Shown one piece after another: positions 55,233 to 63,148 of a stretch of DNA of 64,000 nt. This DNA comes from Robiginitalea sp. (GTDB taxonomy: Bacteria > Bacteroidota > Bacteroidia > Flavobacteriales > Flavobacteriaceae): positions 37,762 through 101,761 of the forward strand of contig JAHECA010000012.1 of assembly GCA_024642005.1 (NCBI GenBank). The letters are read 5' to 3'. A program made the position numbers and the translations under genes. The notes beneath the pieces were generated by a model, which was not told the origin of the DNA, ran no database searches, and was given only the letters and a program-made list of their open reading frames with translations. Within the stretch, counting starts at the first letter, position 1. Each line of letters starts with the position of its first letter.

Positions 55233-55240
55233 CAAAGGTA
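55233..55240 (-). promoter_or_regulatory. -7 box (TACCTTTG) for the DUF6702 gene
   Basis: An exact TAnnTTTG match on the minus strand, with a TTG 15 nt further upstream (shorter than the usual spacing). Confidence 0.45.
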
Positions 55241-55273
55241 GCAAATCCCATGCCACAAGCGCTCCCGAAACTT

Positions 55274-56065
55274 TCACTCGCCCAGGGCGTTGTTTTTCAG
55301 GTATTCCTCGCTTTTCCGCGTCAGAAAGCCCCATATTCGCAAGCCATCGCCAGAATCGGCCACGCTTTGGAAAAGCGAATCGACCTCGCAGTAATACATA
55401 AAATCAGGGATGCGCGCTTCGGGAATCCCCAGGCGGTTTACAAAAATACTGTCGGGATACTGCCCCCGCATGTGCCGGGCCTTTTCGTAGCGCGCCTCGA
55501 GGGCCAGCTGTTTTTTCAACCTGCGGGTACGGCCCGTAATGGCATTCAGCAGGGGGTTGAGCGGCACAATGCCCCCCCCTGTGGTGGCTTCGTTCAGGCG
55601 GTTCTCGGTTTGGGTGAAGCGCCTGGCCGCCGCATTGGGGAGCCCCAAAGAGAAGGCCGAGACCGGGGTGCCCACGGGCAGGCGCCCCACATCCTTGCCC
55701 AGGTCGCCGGTAAGGTCGTAAGGGGTAACCACCACCTCATCCAATTCGTTCACAAAGGGCTGCAGGGGTACCAAAACGGATGGGGCCCCGAGCACGGAAG
55801 CATCTACGACCAGGCTGGTGCGTTTATAGCGTACGGCCGAAAACAGGAGGGTATCGCCAAGGCCGGCTTCGATACGGAAAAAGCCCTCGGCATCAGAAAT
55901 GGTGGCTTTCAGGGCGCTCAGGTTCAGCACGTGCACGTCTGATACCACCGCGGTATCTTCCACGATAAGGCCCCGCAGCTCCTGCCGTTTGAGTTCGGGA
56001 GCCTGGCCCAGCACGCAGGCCGGAGCCAGATACAGGACCAACATGACAGCAAGCCCCCGCCCCAT
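55274..56065 (-). CDS. Carboxypeptidase-regulatory-like domain protein (paralogue A)
   Basis: 263 residues from the ATG at 56065 (MGRGLAVMLVLYLAPACVLG, signal peptide). A CarboxypepD_reg-like beta domain (LRGLIVEDTAVVSDVHVLNL to ELDEVVVTPYD, about 25-115) resembles the plug-side domain of TonB-dependent receptors. The C-terminal part shares the pattern IP..RIPDFMYYCEVD...GFLTRKSEEY with its neighbour. Function unknown. 4-bp gap to paralogue B upstream. Confidence 0.8.
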   Translation of the reverse strand: MGRGLAVMLVLYLAPACVLGQAPELKRQELRGLIVEDTAVVSDVHVLNLSALKATISDAEGFFRIEAGLGDTLLFSAVRYKRTSLVVDASVLGAPSVLVPLQPFVNELDEVVVTPYDLTGDLGKDVGRLPVGTPVSAFSLGLPNAAARRFTQTENRLNEATTGGGIVPLNPLLNAITGRTRRLKKQLALEARYEKARHMRGQYPDSIFVNRLGIPEARIPDFMYYCEVDSLFQSVADSGDGLRIWGFLTRKSEEYLKNNALGE

Positions 56066-56069
56066 GCTG

Positions 56070-56810
56070 CTATTCCTCGAGTGTTTTGCGGAACGATTCA
56101 CTCTGGGTCACCAAAAAGTCAATCAGCTGAAATTCGTTGCTTCGCTGCAAGAGCGACCGGGGAGGCATCTGGGCGTCGCAGTAGAAAAGGAAATCGTCAA
56201 TTTTGTCTTGCGGGATGTTCAGGTCCTGCACAAAAAAGGCGTCGTCGTACACATGCCGGAGCGCTTCGCTCATCTTGAGCTCGGGGGCTTCCCGCGTGGT
56301 GTCATTTTTCAGGGTTCCGGCCAGCAGCTTGAAGATGTTCACGAAATTAAGGCCATACTGCATGCCCCGAACGGTCTGGCTTTCAGCAATATTGGCAAAC
56401 TCGGTGGTCTGATCGGTCTCGTAGTCGTACCCCTTGAAATCTTCGTTGCGCAGTCGCAGGAACTCCTGCTGGTCTTCAGGGCTTACGGTAACCTCTTCCA
56501 GCTCGGTGACTTTTTCATTCACTTCCACCACCAGGCGACCCTTCTTCAAAATCTCGGCATCGACCACCACTTGCTTCAGCTGGTAGTTAAGGGCCAGAAA
56601 AAAGAGCTCATCCCCTTCCCTGGCGGGTATGGCAAATTCCCCATTCTCATTGGTAATGGTGCCCTGCCCGGCCGTGTTGTTGATTACGTTCTCGTTGGGC
56701 ACCGGCATACTCATGTAAAGTACCGTTCCCCGCAGCAGCGGGCGCTGGTCGTCCTGGGCAGCGGCCCGGGCCAGCGGCAGCAGGGCAAGCAAGAAAAAGA
56801 GTTTCTTCAT
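56070..56810 (-). CDS. Carboxypeptidase-regulatory-like domain protein (paralogue B)
   Basis: 246 residues. Signal peptide MKKLFFLLALLPLARAAAQ, then a CarboxypepD_reg-like domain (LRGTVLYMSMPVPNENVIN to KVTELEEVTVSPED). The C-terminal region mirrors paralogue A: NIPQDKIDDFLFYCDAQ and a closing FQLIDFLVTQSESFRK. Same strand and 4 bp apart, so a tandem duplication in an operon that leads towards DUF6702 and the M1 peptidase. Function unknown. Confidence 0.8.
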   Translation of the reverse strand: MKKLFFLLALLPLARAAAQDDQRPLLRGTVLYMSMPVPNENVINNTAGQGTITNENGEFAIPAREGDELFFLALNYQLKQVVVDAEILKKGRLVVEVNEKVTELEEVTVSPEDQQEFLRLRNEDFKGYDYETDQTTEFANIAESQTVRGMQYGLNFVNIFKLLAGTLKNDTTREAPELKMSEALRHVYDDAFFVQDLNIPQDKIDDFLFYCDAQMPPRSLLQRSNEFQLIDFLVTQSESFRKTLEE

Positions 56811-57277
56811 ATGGTGGGCAGGGCCGGGCCCCGTGCAAAACGTAAAGGTAAAGAAAGGGCAAGTGGGGCGAAAATAAAACCAAAAGGATATAAACTTATG
56901 TTAATACCCGGTTTGGCATATTGCCTTCGGGAAAGAAACCTGCCGCGTCAGGTTTCAAGGGGCATATGTCGCCCCGCCCCAGTACTGATTGGGGAAAAAG
57001 TGCCCCGCCTCCCCATACCTCAAAGGTAGGCACGCCCCCTGCAATTATCAAGTGGCGGCGCTTTTTCCCGCCTCTGCTCCGCCCCCCTGGCTGCTGGCAT
57101 CCTGCAGGCCGGCAACCTTATTTAGCGCTCCCTGGCCGGGCCCCGGCCCATTCAACAGAAAAAGGGGCCTTTGCAGCTAAAAACTTCGGGGAATCTGCCC
57201 GGAATATTATTTTTGTAGGTCGGCCGTTGCCGCACCCCCTATGGGGGTGTGCCACTACCGGCTTAAAACACTGCCCT
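56811..57277. other. Intergenic region, 467 bp, two small hairpins
   Basis: It separates divergent genes (paralogue B and the repeat protein). GAAACCTG/CAGGTTTC (56935-56956) is a perfect 8-bp stem. CACCCCC/GGGGGTG (57233-57249) is a tight 3-nt-loop hairpin in the presumed leader of the repeat gene. The frame is open through here, but no signal peptide or family start precedes 57278. Confidence 0.5.
57208..57215 (+). promoter_or_regulatory. -7 box (TATTTTTG) for the repeat-protein gene
   Basis: An exact TAnnTTTG match, 62 nt before the ATG at 57278. It would give a leader of about 55 nt containing the 57233-57249 hairpin. Confidence 0.4.
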
Positions 57278-60200
57278 ATGAAAATGAAAGCCCTGCTCCT
57301 GTGCGGCGCACTTGCCCTTTGCCTGCCCGCCACTGCCCAGGTAAAGATCGGCAACAACCCGCAAGCGATAGACGCCGCCTCCCTGCTCGAACTGGAGAGC
57401 ACCGACCGCGTACTGGTCATTACCCGGGTCAATACGGCGCAGATGGAAGCCATAACCCCTTCTGTAGGTGCCCTGGTCTTCAACACCGATGCGGGCTGCC
57501 TGTATTATTACGACGGGGCCTTCTGGGTAAATATCTGCGAATCGCTCCCGATCACTTTCGATAACCGGCCCATTGTAAACCCGGCCCGCAGCATCGAGAT
57601 TACCCAACTGGGCGATACGCTCAACTTCGAGGTGGCCCTCAACGCCATCCGTTCGGAAAACATCGTGGACTTTTCCATCGGCAGCCAGGACATTCAGAAC
57701 AACGCCATCAACGACCAGAAACTGGCTCCCAACTCGGTGGGCACCGAGGAGCTGCAGGATAATGCTGTGACGGATAACGAGCTCGACTACGGAGCCGTGA
57801 CCCTGGCCGATTTTACGAACGATGCGGGATATATCACTGCAGCCAATATTGTTAGCGGGGATGCAGGCAACAGCATTACTCCGGGTTCTGACAATGGCGC
57901 CTATTTCAACGCAGAGTCTCTGGAGACCATGATTTTTGACAATGCGGATGCGATCACGGCATTGCAGAACGACAAGGAAGACGTGGCGAATAAATCGGAC
58001 GATACTGCGCTGGGAAATTCTGTTGCGCTGTACCCCACTCAGAATGCGGTGAAGACGTATGTTGATGCTACGGTAGCCGGAGCCGCTCAGTCCCTCACTT
58101 TTACCTCTCCGGCCCTGGGAATCACCAGCGGGAATACCGTCGACCTAACACCTTTGCTAGACAATACGGACGACCAGCAGCTTACGGACTTCAGTCTGAA
58201 TGGGGCCAACGTGCTGTCGTTGACTTTGGAAGATGGGGGAACACAGACGGTAGACCTCAATGGACTTAATAATGCGGGAACAGATGACCAGCAAATCACC
58301 GACCTGAGTCTGAACGGGGCAAATGTGCTTTCCCTATCATTGGAAGATGGGGGAACACAGACAGTGGACTTAAATGTCCTTAACAACCCTGGAACGGATG
58401 ACCAGACGGCTGCCGAGGTTGACTTTGCACCCTACTTATCCATTAATGGAGCGAATGTTCAGGCCGCCATGCAACAAATGAAAGACGAACTCGATGCCGT
58501 CAGCGCCGGCAGCGGCACCACTGAACTGGCCGACCAGGCAACTATTACTGGCGATGGAACACCTGGCAATGAGTTCCAGGTGGCCGATGGAGGAATCGCG
58601 GCTCTACAATTGGCCGATAATGCCGTTACCACTCCTAAGATTTTAGATGCCAATATAACTCCTGCCAAGATTGAACCTTCCGGCACGGCCGGGCAGGTAC
58701 TGACCACAGTGGGAGGCGTTGCAGTTTGGCAAGACCCGGCCGCCGGAGGCACCACAGAATTGGCAGACCAGGTTACGATCGACGGGGATGGTGCCCTGGG
58801 CAATGAATTCGGGGTGGCTAATCTGGGCATCGGCACCGCACAATTGGCAGATGGGGCCGTGACCACCACCAAGGTAGCTATTGAAGGGGCTGAAGGCCAG
58901 GTATTAACCACAACCGGGGGCAATGTGGTTTGGGCCGATCCGGCGGGGGGTGCCGGAACGGCTGCGGATATTAGTTTTGCCACTTATACTTCTTTAACGG
59001 CCCTAAATGTTCAGGGGGCTATTGAACAGTTTAAGGATGAATTCGATGCTGCTTTATTGGCTGGAGGATCGGATGGAGTTGTCTCTAATGTTGCACTGAA
59101 TGGAACGGGCTTGGATTTTACTGGGACTATCAGTGCCTTTAATGGAAGCATTGATCTCGATCCGACCTTCGTTACCGAAGCCGAACTGGCTGCCTCCGAG
59201 GCAGCGGATGGTGATACTGACGCCAATAACGAAATCGAATTGCCGGTCGGGGGAAATAACGGCGATGTACTTTCAACTGACGGGTTGGGAAATTACAGCT
59301 GGATTACTGCGGTCGATTCGGATAACCAAAACATTCAAGGCTCGGCCCTGACAGCCGAAATCCTCACTATTGGCATTGAAAATGGCACCTCTCAAGATGT
59401 GGACCTATCTTCCTTCGCCCTGGATGCAGATGTAACAGCTGCCATCGCTGCATCGGATGCAGCCGATGGAGATACCGATCCTAATAATGAAATAGAATTA
59501 CCTGCCGGTGGGAATAACGGGGACTTCCTTTCCACTGATGGTGCCGGGACTTACGCCTGGGCTGCAACTGTTGACACAGACGCCCAGAATATTCAGGGTT
59601 CAGGCCTGGTAGGGGAAACCCTAACAATAGGTATTCAGAATGGTACATCTCAAGACGTGGACCTTTCTTCGTTCGCTTTGGATACTGATGTGACAGCTGC
59701 TATTGCTGCCTCAGACGCAGCCGATGGAGACACCGATCCCAATAATGAGATAGAAATACCAGCCGGCGGGAATAACGGGGATTTCCTTTCTACAGACGGT
59801 GCGGGGAATTACGCATGGACAGCAACAATAGACACGGACGCCCAGAACATCCAGGGATCTGGTTTGGTCGGAGAAACCTTAACCATTGGCATTCAAAATG
59901 GTACCTCCCAGAATGTTGACTTATCTGTTTTTGCATTGGATACGGATGTTAGCGCAGCTATTGCAGCATCAGATGCTGCAGATGGAGATACGGACTCCAA
60001 TAACGAGATTGAATTGCCAGCTGGGGGAAATAATGGAGATGTACTGGCAACTGACGGAGCCGGAAATTACAGCTGGGCTGCCTCGACTAATACAGATAAC
60101 CAAAACATTCAGGGTTCAGGCCTGGCAGGTCAAGTTTTGACTATAGGAATCCAGAATGGGACTTCGCAAAATGTGAACCTGGGTGCTTTTGCTCTTGAAA

Positions 60201-61849
60201 CGGAGATGACCGCGGCCATTGCTGCTTCCGATGCAGCTGATGGAGATACAGATTCCAACAACGAAATTGAGCTACCGACGGGAGGTAACAATGGGGACTT
60301 CCTTTCTACTGACGGTGCAGGGAATTACACTTGGGCAGCTTCTGCCAATACCGACAACCAAAACATTCAGGGTTCGGGCCTTGCCGGACAAGTCCTTACT
60401 ATCGGCATCCAAAACGGGACATCCCAGAATGTAAACCTGGGTGCCTTTGCCCTGGAAACGGAGATGACGGCCGCGATTGCTGCCTCTGATGCCGCCGATG
60501 GGGATACAGACCCCATTAACGAAATTGAGTTACCTGCCGGTGGGAACAATGGTGATGTGCTGGCAACCGATGGGATAGGTAACTATAGCTGGATTGCTTC
60601 AACAGGAACCGACAACCAGAATATTCAAGGCTCTGGCTTATTGGGCCAAATCCTTACTATCGGTATCCAAAATGGGACTTCAGAAAGTGTGGATCTATCG
60701 CCTTTCGCCCTCGACGCGGAGGTAACAGCTGCAATAGCCGCTTCGGATGCTGCCGATGGGGATACAGATTCGAACAATGAAATAGAATTGCCGGCTGGTG
60801 GCAATAACGGGGATGTATTATCTACCAATGGGGCTGGTACTTACAATTGGATTGCATCTACCAGCACAGATAACCAAAACATACAGGGTTCAGGGTTGGC
60901 CGTGGAAACACTTACTATTGGTATTGAGAATGGAGCATCGCAGGATGTGAACCTCTCTTCCTTCGCCCTTGAAACGGAGGTCGCAGCCGCCATTGCCTTC
61001 TCAGACGCAGCTGATGGAGATACAGATCCCAACAACGAGATTGAGTTGCCAGCGGGGGGAAATAATGGAGATGTACTGGTAACTGACGGTGCCAGTAACT
61101 ATAGTTGGAATACCCCGACTGCGGGAGTGGTTAATGTTGATGGTACCACTATTACAGGTGATGGCAATGGTACCCCATTGGCGGTTGCATTAATTTCAGG
61201 TGGGCCCACAGGTCAAATCGCTGCAAACTCAATTACCCAAGGAGATATTGACACAGATGCAATTGGCCCAGGAGAAATTCAGGCCAATGCCGTCGGCACC
61301 TCCGAATTGGACACGGACGCTGTAACAACCTCCGAGATTCTGAATGGAACTATCCTCAATGAAGACATCAGTGCTACAGCAGGAATTGATGGAACTAAGA
61401 TCATTGCAGATTTTGGCACTCAGGATGTAATTACTGCTGGAGATTTTATCGCTGTTGGTGGATTGAGCGTTGGCGGAGATATTCTACTAAATGGAAACAA
61501 TGTGGTCCCCGACTACGTCTTCCAATCCTACTTCACCGGCGCCTCTTCCCTGAAGCCCAACTACCAAATGCCCAGCCTCAATGAAGTCCGGGAATTCGTG
61601 GCCAAATACCACCACCTGCCCGGGGTTACCTCGGCCGAAGAAGTGAAAGCCCAGGGCGGCATTATCCTGAATGAGGCCACCACCCAGAACCTCGAAAAAA
61701 TCGAGGAGCTTTTCCTGCATACCCTGGAGCAGGAAGCCAAGATCGAGGACCTTCAAGAGCAGAATGCTGGGTTATCCAAAGAACTGGAAGCCATGAAGGA
61801 GCGCATGGCCCGTATCGAGGCGGCCATGAACCCAAACAACGGCAAATAA
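57278..61849 (+). CDS. Giant exported repeat protein, putative surface fibre
   Basis: 1523 residues from the ATG at 57278. Signal peptide (MKMKALLLCGALALCLPATA). An N-terminal module (about 20-95) contains SLLELESTDRVLVITRV and NTDAGCLYYYDGAFWVNIC with two Cys. A middle zone has paired units (LNGANVLSLTLEDGG twice, TTELADQ..I.GDG twice). Then seven 86-residue repeats from residue ~714, each with AADGDTDPNNEIELPAGGNN-type loops that look calcium-binding. The C-terminus (MPSLNEVREFVAKYHHLPGV, then a coiled coil) is the common Bacteroidota fibre tail. No T9SS tail. Repeat DNA is AT-richer than the ends. Function inferred only. Confidence 0.8.
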   Translation: MKMKALLLCGALALCLPATAQVKIGNNPQAIDAASLLELESTDRVLVITRVNTAQMEAITPSVGALVFNTDAGCLYYYDGAFWVNICESLPITFDNRPIVNPARSIEITQLGDTLNFEVALNAIRSENIVDFSIGSQDIQNNAINDQKLAPNSVGTEELQDNAVTDNELDYGAVTLADFTNDAGYITAANIVSGDAGNSITPGSDNGAYFNAESLETMIFDNADAITALQNDKEDVANKSDDTALGNSVALYPTQNAVKTYVDATVAGAAQSLTFTSPALGITSGNTVDLTPLLDNTDDQQLTDFSLNGANVLSLTLEDGGTQTVDLNGLNNAGTDDQQITDLSLNGANVLSLSLEDGGTQTVDLNVLNNPGTDDQTAAEVDFAPYLSINGANVQAAMQQMKDELDAVSAGSGTTELADQATITGDGTPGNEFQVADGGIAALQLADNAVTTPKILDANITPAKIEPSGTAGQVLTTVGGVAVWQDPAAGGTTELADQVTIDGDGALGNEFGVANLGIGTAQLADGAVTTTKVAIEGAEGQVLTTTGGNVVWADPAGGAGTAADISFATYTSLTALNVQGAIEQFKDEFDAALLAGGSDGVVSNVALNGTGLDFTGTISAFNGSIDLDPTFVTEAELAASEAADGDTDANNEIELPVGGNNGDVLSTDGLGNYSWITAVDSDNQNIQGSALTAEILTIGIENGTSQDVDLSSFALDADVTAAIAASDAADGDTDPNNEIELPAGGNNGDFLSTDGAGTYAWAATVDTDAQNIQGSGLVGETLTIGIQNGTSQDVDLSSFALDTDVTAAIAASDAADGDTDPNNEIEIPAGGNNGDFLSTDGAGNYAWTATIDTDAQNIQGSGLVGETLTIGIQNGTSQNVDLSVFALDTDVSAAIAASDAADGDTDSNNEIELPAGGNNGDVLATDGAGNYSWAASTNTDNQNIQGSGLAGQVLTIGIQNGTSQNVNLGAFALETEMTAAIAASDAADGDTDSNNEIELPTGGNNGDFLSTDGAGNYTWAASANTDNQNIQGSGLAGQVLTIGIQNGTSQNVNLGAFALETEMTAAIAASDAADGDTDPINEIELPAGGNNGDVLATDGIGNYSWIASTGTDNQNIQGSGLLGQILTIGIQNGTSESVDLSPFALDAEVTAAIAASDAADGDTDSNNEIELPAGGNNGDVLSTNGAGTYNWIASTSTDNQNIQGSGLAVETLTIGIENGASQDVNLSSFALETEVAAAIAFSDAADGDTDPNNEIELPAGGNNGDVLVTDGASNYSWNTPTAGVVNVDGTTITGDGNGTPLAVALISGGPTGQIAANSITQGDIDTDAIGPGEIQANAVGTSELDTDAVTTSEILNGTILNEDISATAGIDGTKIIADFGTQDVITAGDFIAVGGLSVGGDILLNGNNVVPDYVFQSYFTGASSLKPNYQMPSLNEVREFVAKYHHLPGVTSAEEVKAQGGIILNEATTQNLEKIEELFLHTLEQEAKIEDLQEQNAGLSKELEAMKERMARIEAAMNPNNGK
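59417..61128 (+). repeat. 258-bp in-frame repeat array (seven units)
   Basis: Units begin at 59417, 59675, 59933, 60191, 60449, 60707 and 60965, an exact 258-bp (86-codon) period without indels. A diverged unit precedes them from about 59160. The seventh unit is complete only in its first half. Protein identity between units is high, while the DNA differs at many third positions. Confidence 0.9.
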
Positions 61850-62995
61850 ATGCGGCGGATACATGCCATATTAGGCCTTCTGGCGCCCTTTGGGCTTTTT
61901 GCCCAACCCGCCCTTACCCACTTCGGCAACATGCAGTTGCACCAGGGGGCCGAGGTAGGCATATACGGCAACCTGATTAACCTGGCGCCATTTGACCAGA
62001 ACATCGGCCTGCTGGGCTTTTACGGGGAGGTGCCCCAGCGGGTGCAGGGTACCGTGGCACCCGTGTTCTTTGATGTAGAGCTGGCCACCCGCTTTGAAGT
62101 AACCCTGGAAATCCCGCTTTGGGTCTCCAACAACCTGAACTTCATCGATGGGAATTTTTACACCGACCGCGCCCTGGCCGACCGCTATGTGGGGCTGCTG
62201 CAAAATGCCTTTGCCGTGGGGGCCTCTGACTTTTCGAAGGTAGACGGCTTTGTGGAGGTAGTCCAGCAAAACAACGTGGTTTTCCCGGTGGGGGACGAAT
62301 CCCAGCTGCGCCCCCTCACCTTTCAGGGAGGGGAGGCGTCACCCCTGCTCCGGTGCGCTTACTTCCGGGATGACCCCACCGCCTCGGCCGTCTACGGCAC
62401 CCTCAACCCGGCCCTTAAACCCCGCGAGATCGAAACCATCGGCATTTTCGAATTCTGGCGGCTCGAAGGGGCCGTGTCAGGCACGGTAACCCTGAGCTGG
62501 AATTCCCGGAGCGGAATGGCGAATATCGCCCCGGCCCTGGAACAGGTCGAGCTCGTGGGCTGGCACAAGGCTTCAGGCCGCTGGCTGCGCCTGGGCACAC
62601 CCACCCGGGGAGGCGACCTTACCGATGGCTTCGCCATGTCGGCAGCCTTCGTGCCCGACGAGTACGAGGTGCTCACCTTTGCCGGGGGCGGAATCGCGGA
62701 AGAGGTTTTCGACCTGCCCAATTACTACCTGAGCCCCAACGGGGATGGCCTGAACGACTTCCTGGTAATCGAAGAATTGCTCGAATCTCCAAACAACGAA
62801 CTGCGCATTTATGACCGTCGCGGCCTGCTGGTATTCGAAGCCGCCAACTACCAGAATACCTTTGGCGGGGTTTCCAACACCGACAACCTGGTAATCGACA
62901 GGCAGGCCGGCCTGCCCGAAGGAATTTATTTCTATGTGGTCAGGTTGCTCGACCTGGGTACCGAATATCAGGGGTTTCTATACCTTAATCGATAA
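61850..62995 (+). CDS. T9SS type-B sorted (gliding-motility C-terminal domain) protein
   Basis: 381 residues; the ATG immediately follows the TAA of the repeat gene. Signal peptide MRRIHAILGLLAPFGLFAQ. The C-terminal ~85 residues (YYLSPNGDGLNDFLVIEEL, LRIYDRRGLLVFEA, LPEGIYFYVVRL, YQGFLYLNR) form the CHU_C/gliding C-terminal domain that directs export by T9SS and attachment to the surface. The middle region is beta-rich with no known catalytic motif. It is probably cotranscribed with the repeat gene. Confidence 0.9.
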   Translation: MRRIHAILGLLAPFGLFAQPALTHFGNMQLHQGAEVGIYGNLINLAPFDQNIGLLGFYGEVPQRVQGTVAPVFFDVELATRFEVTLEIPLWVSNNLNFIDGNFYTDRALADRYVGLLQNAFAVGASDFSKVDGFVEVVQQNNVVFPVGDESQLRPLTFQGGEASPLLRCAYFRDDPTASAVYGTLNPALKPREIETIGIFEFWRLEGAVSGTVTLSWNSRSGMANIAPALEQVELVGWHKASGRWLRLGTPTRGGDLTDGFAMSAAFVPDEYEVLTFAGGGIAEEVFDLPNYYLSPNGDGLNDFLVIEELLESPNNELRIYDRRGLLVFEAANYQNTFGGVSNTDNLVIDRQAGLPEGIYFYVVRLLDLGTEYQGFLYLNR

Positions 62996-63148
62996 ACCGC
63001 TCATTTAGTTACTTTCGGTGGATCGCGGTTTACTGTCGATGGTTGGGAAGACATAAACCTCATATCCTAAAATCCTTCATTTTAACGATTTAAGATTACT
63101 TTTTAAAGGGGTTGAGCCAGTTTTAGGCCCATTAAAAACCCCCACACA

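Noticed and set aside
56921..57277. Upstream extension of the giant repeat protein
   Set aside because: The extra 119 codons are Pro/Arg-rich and would place the clear signal peptide inside the protein.
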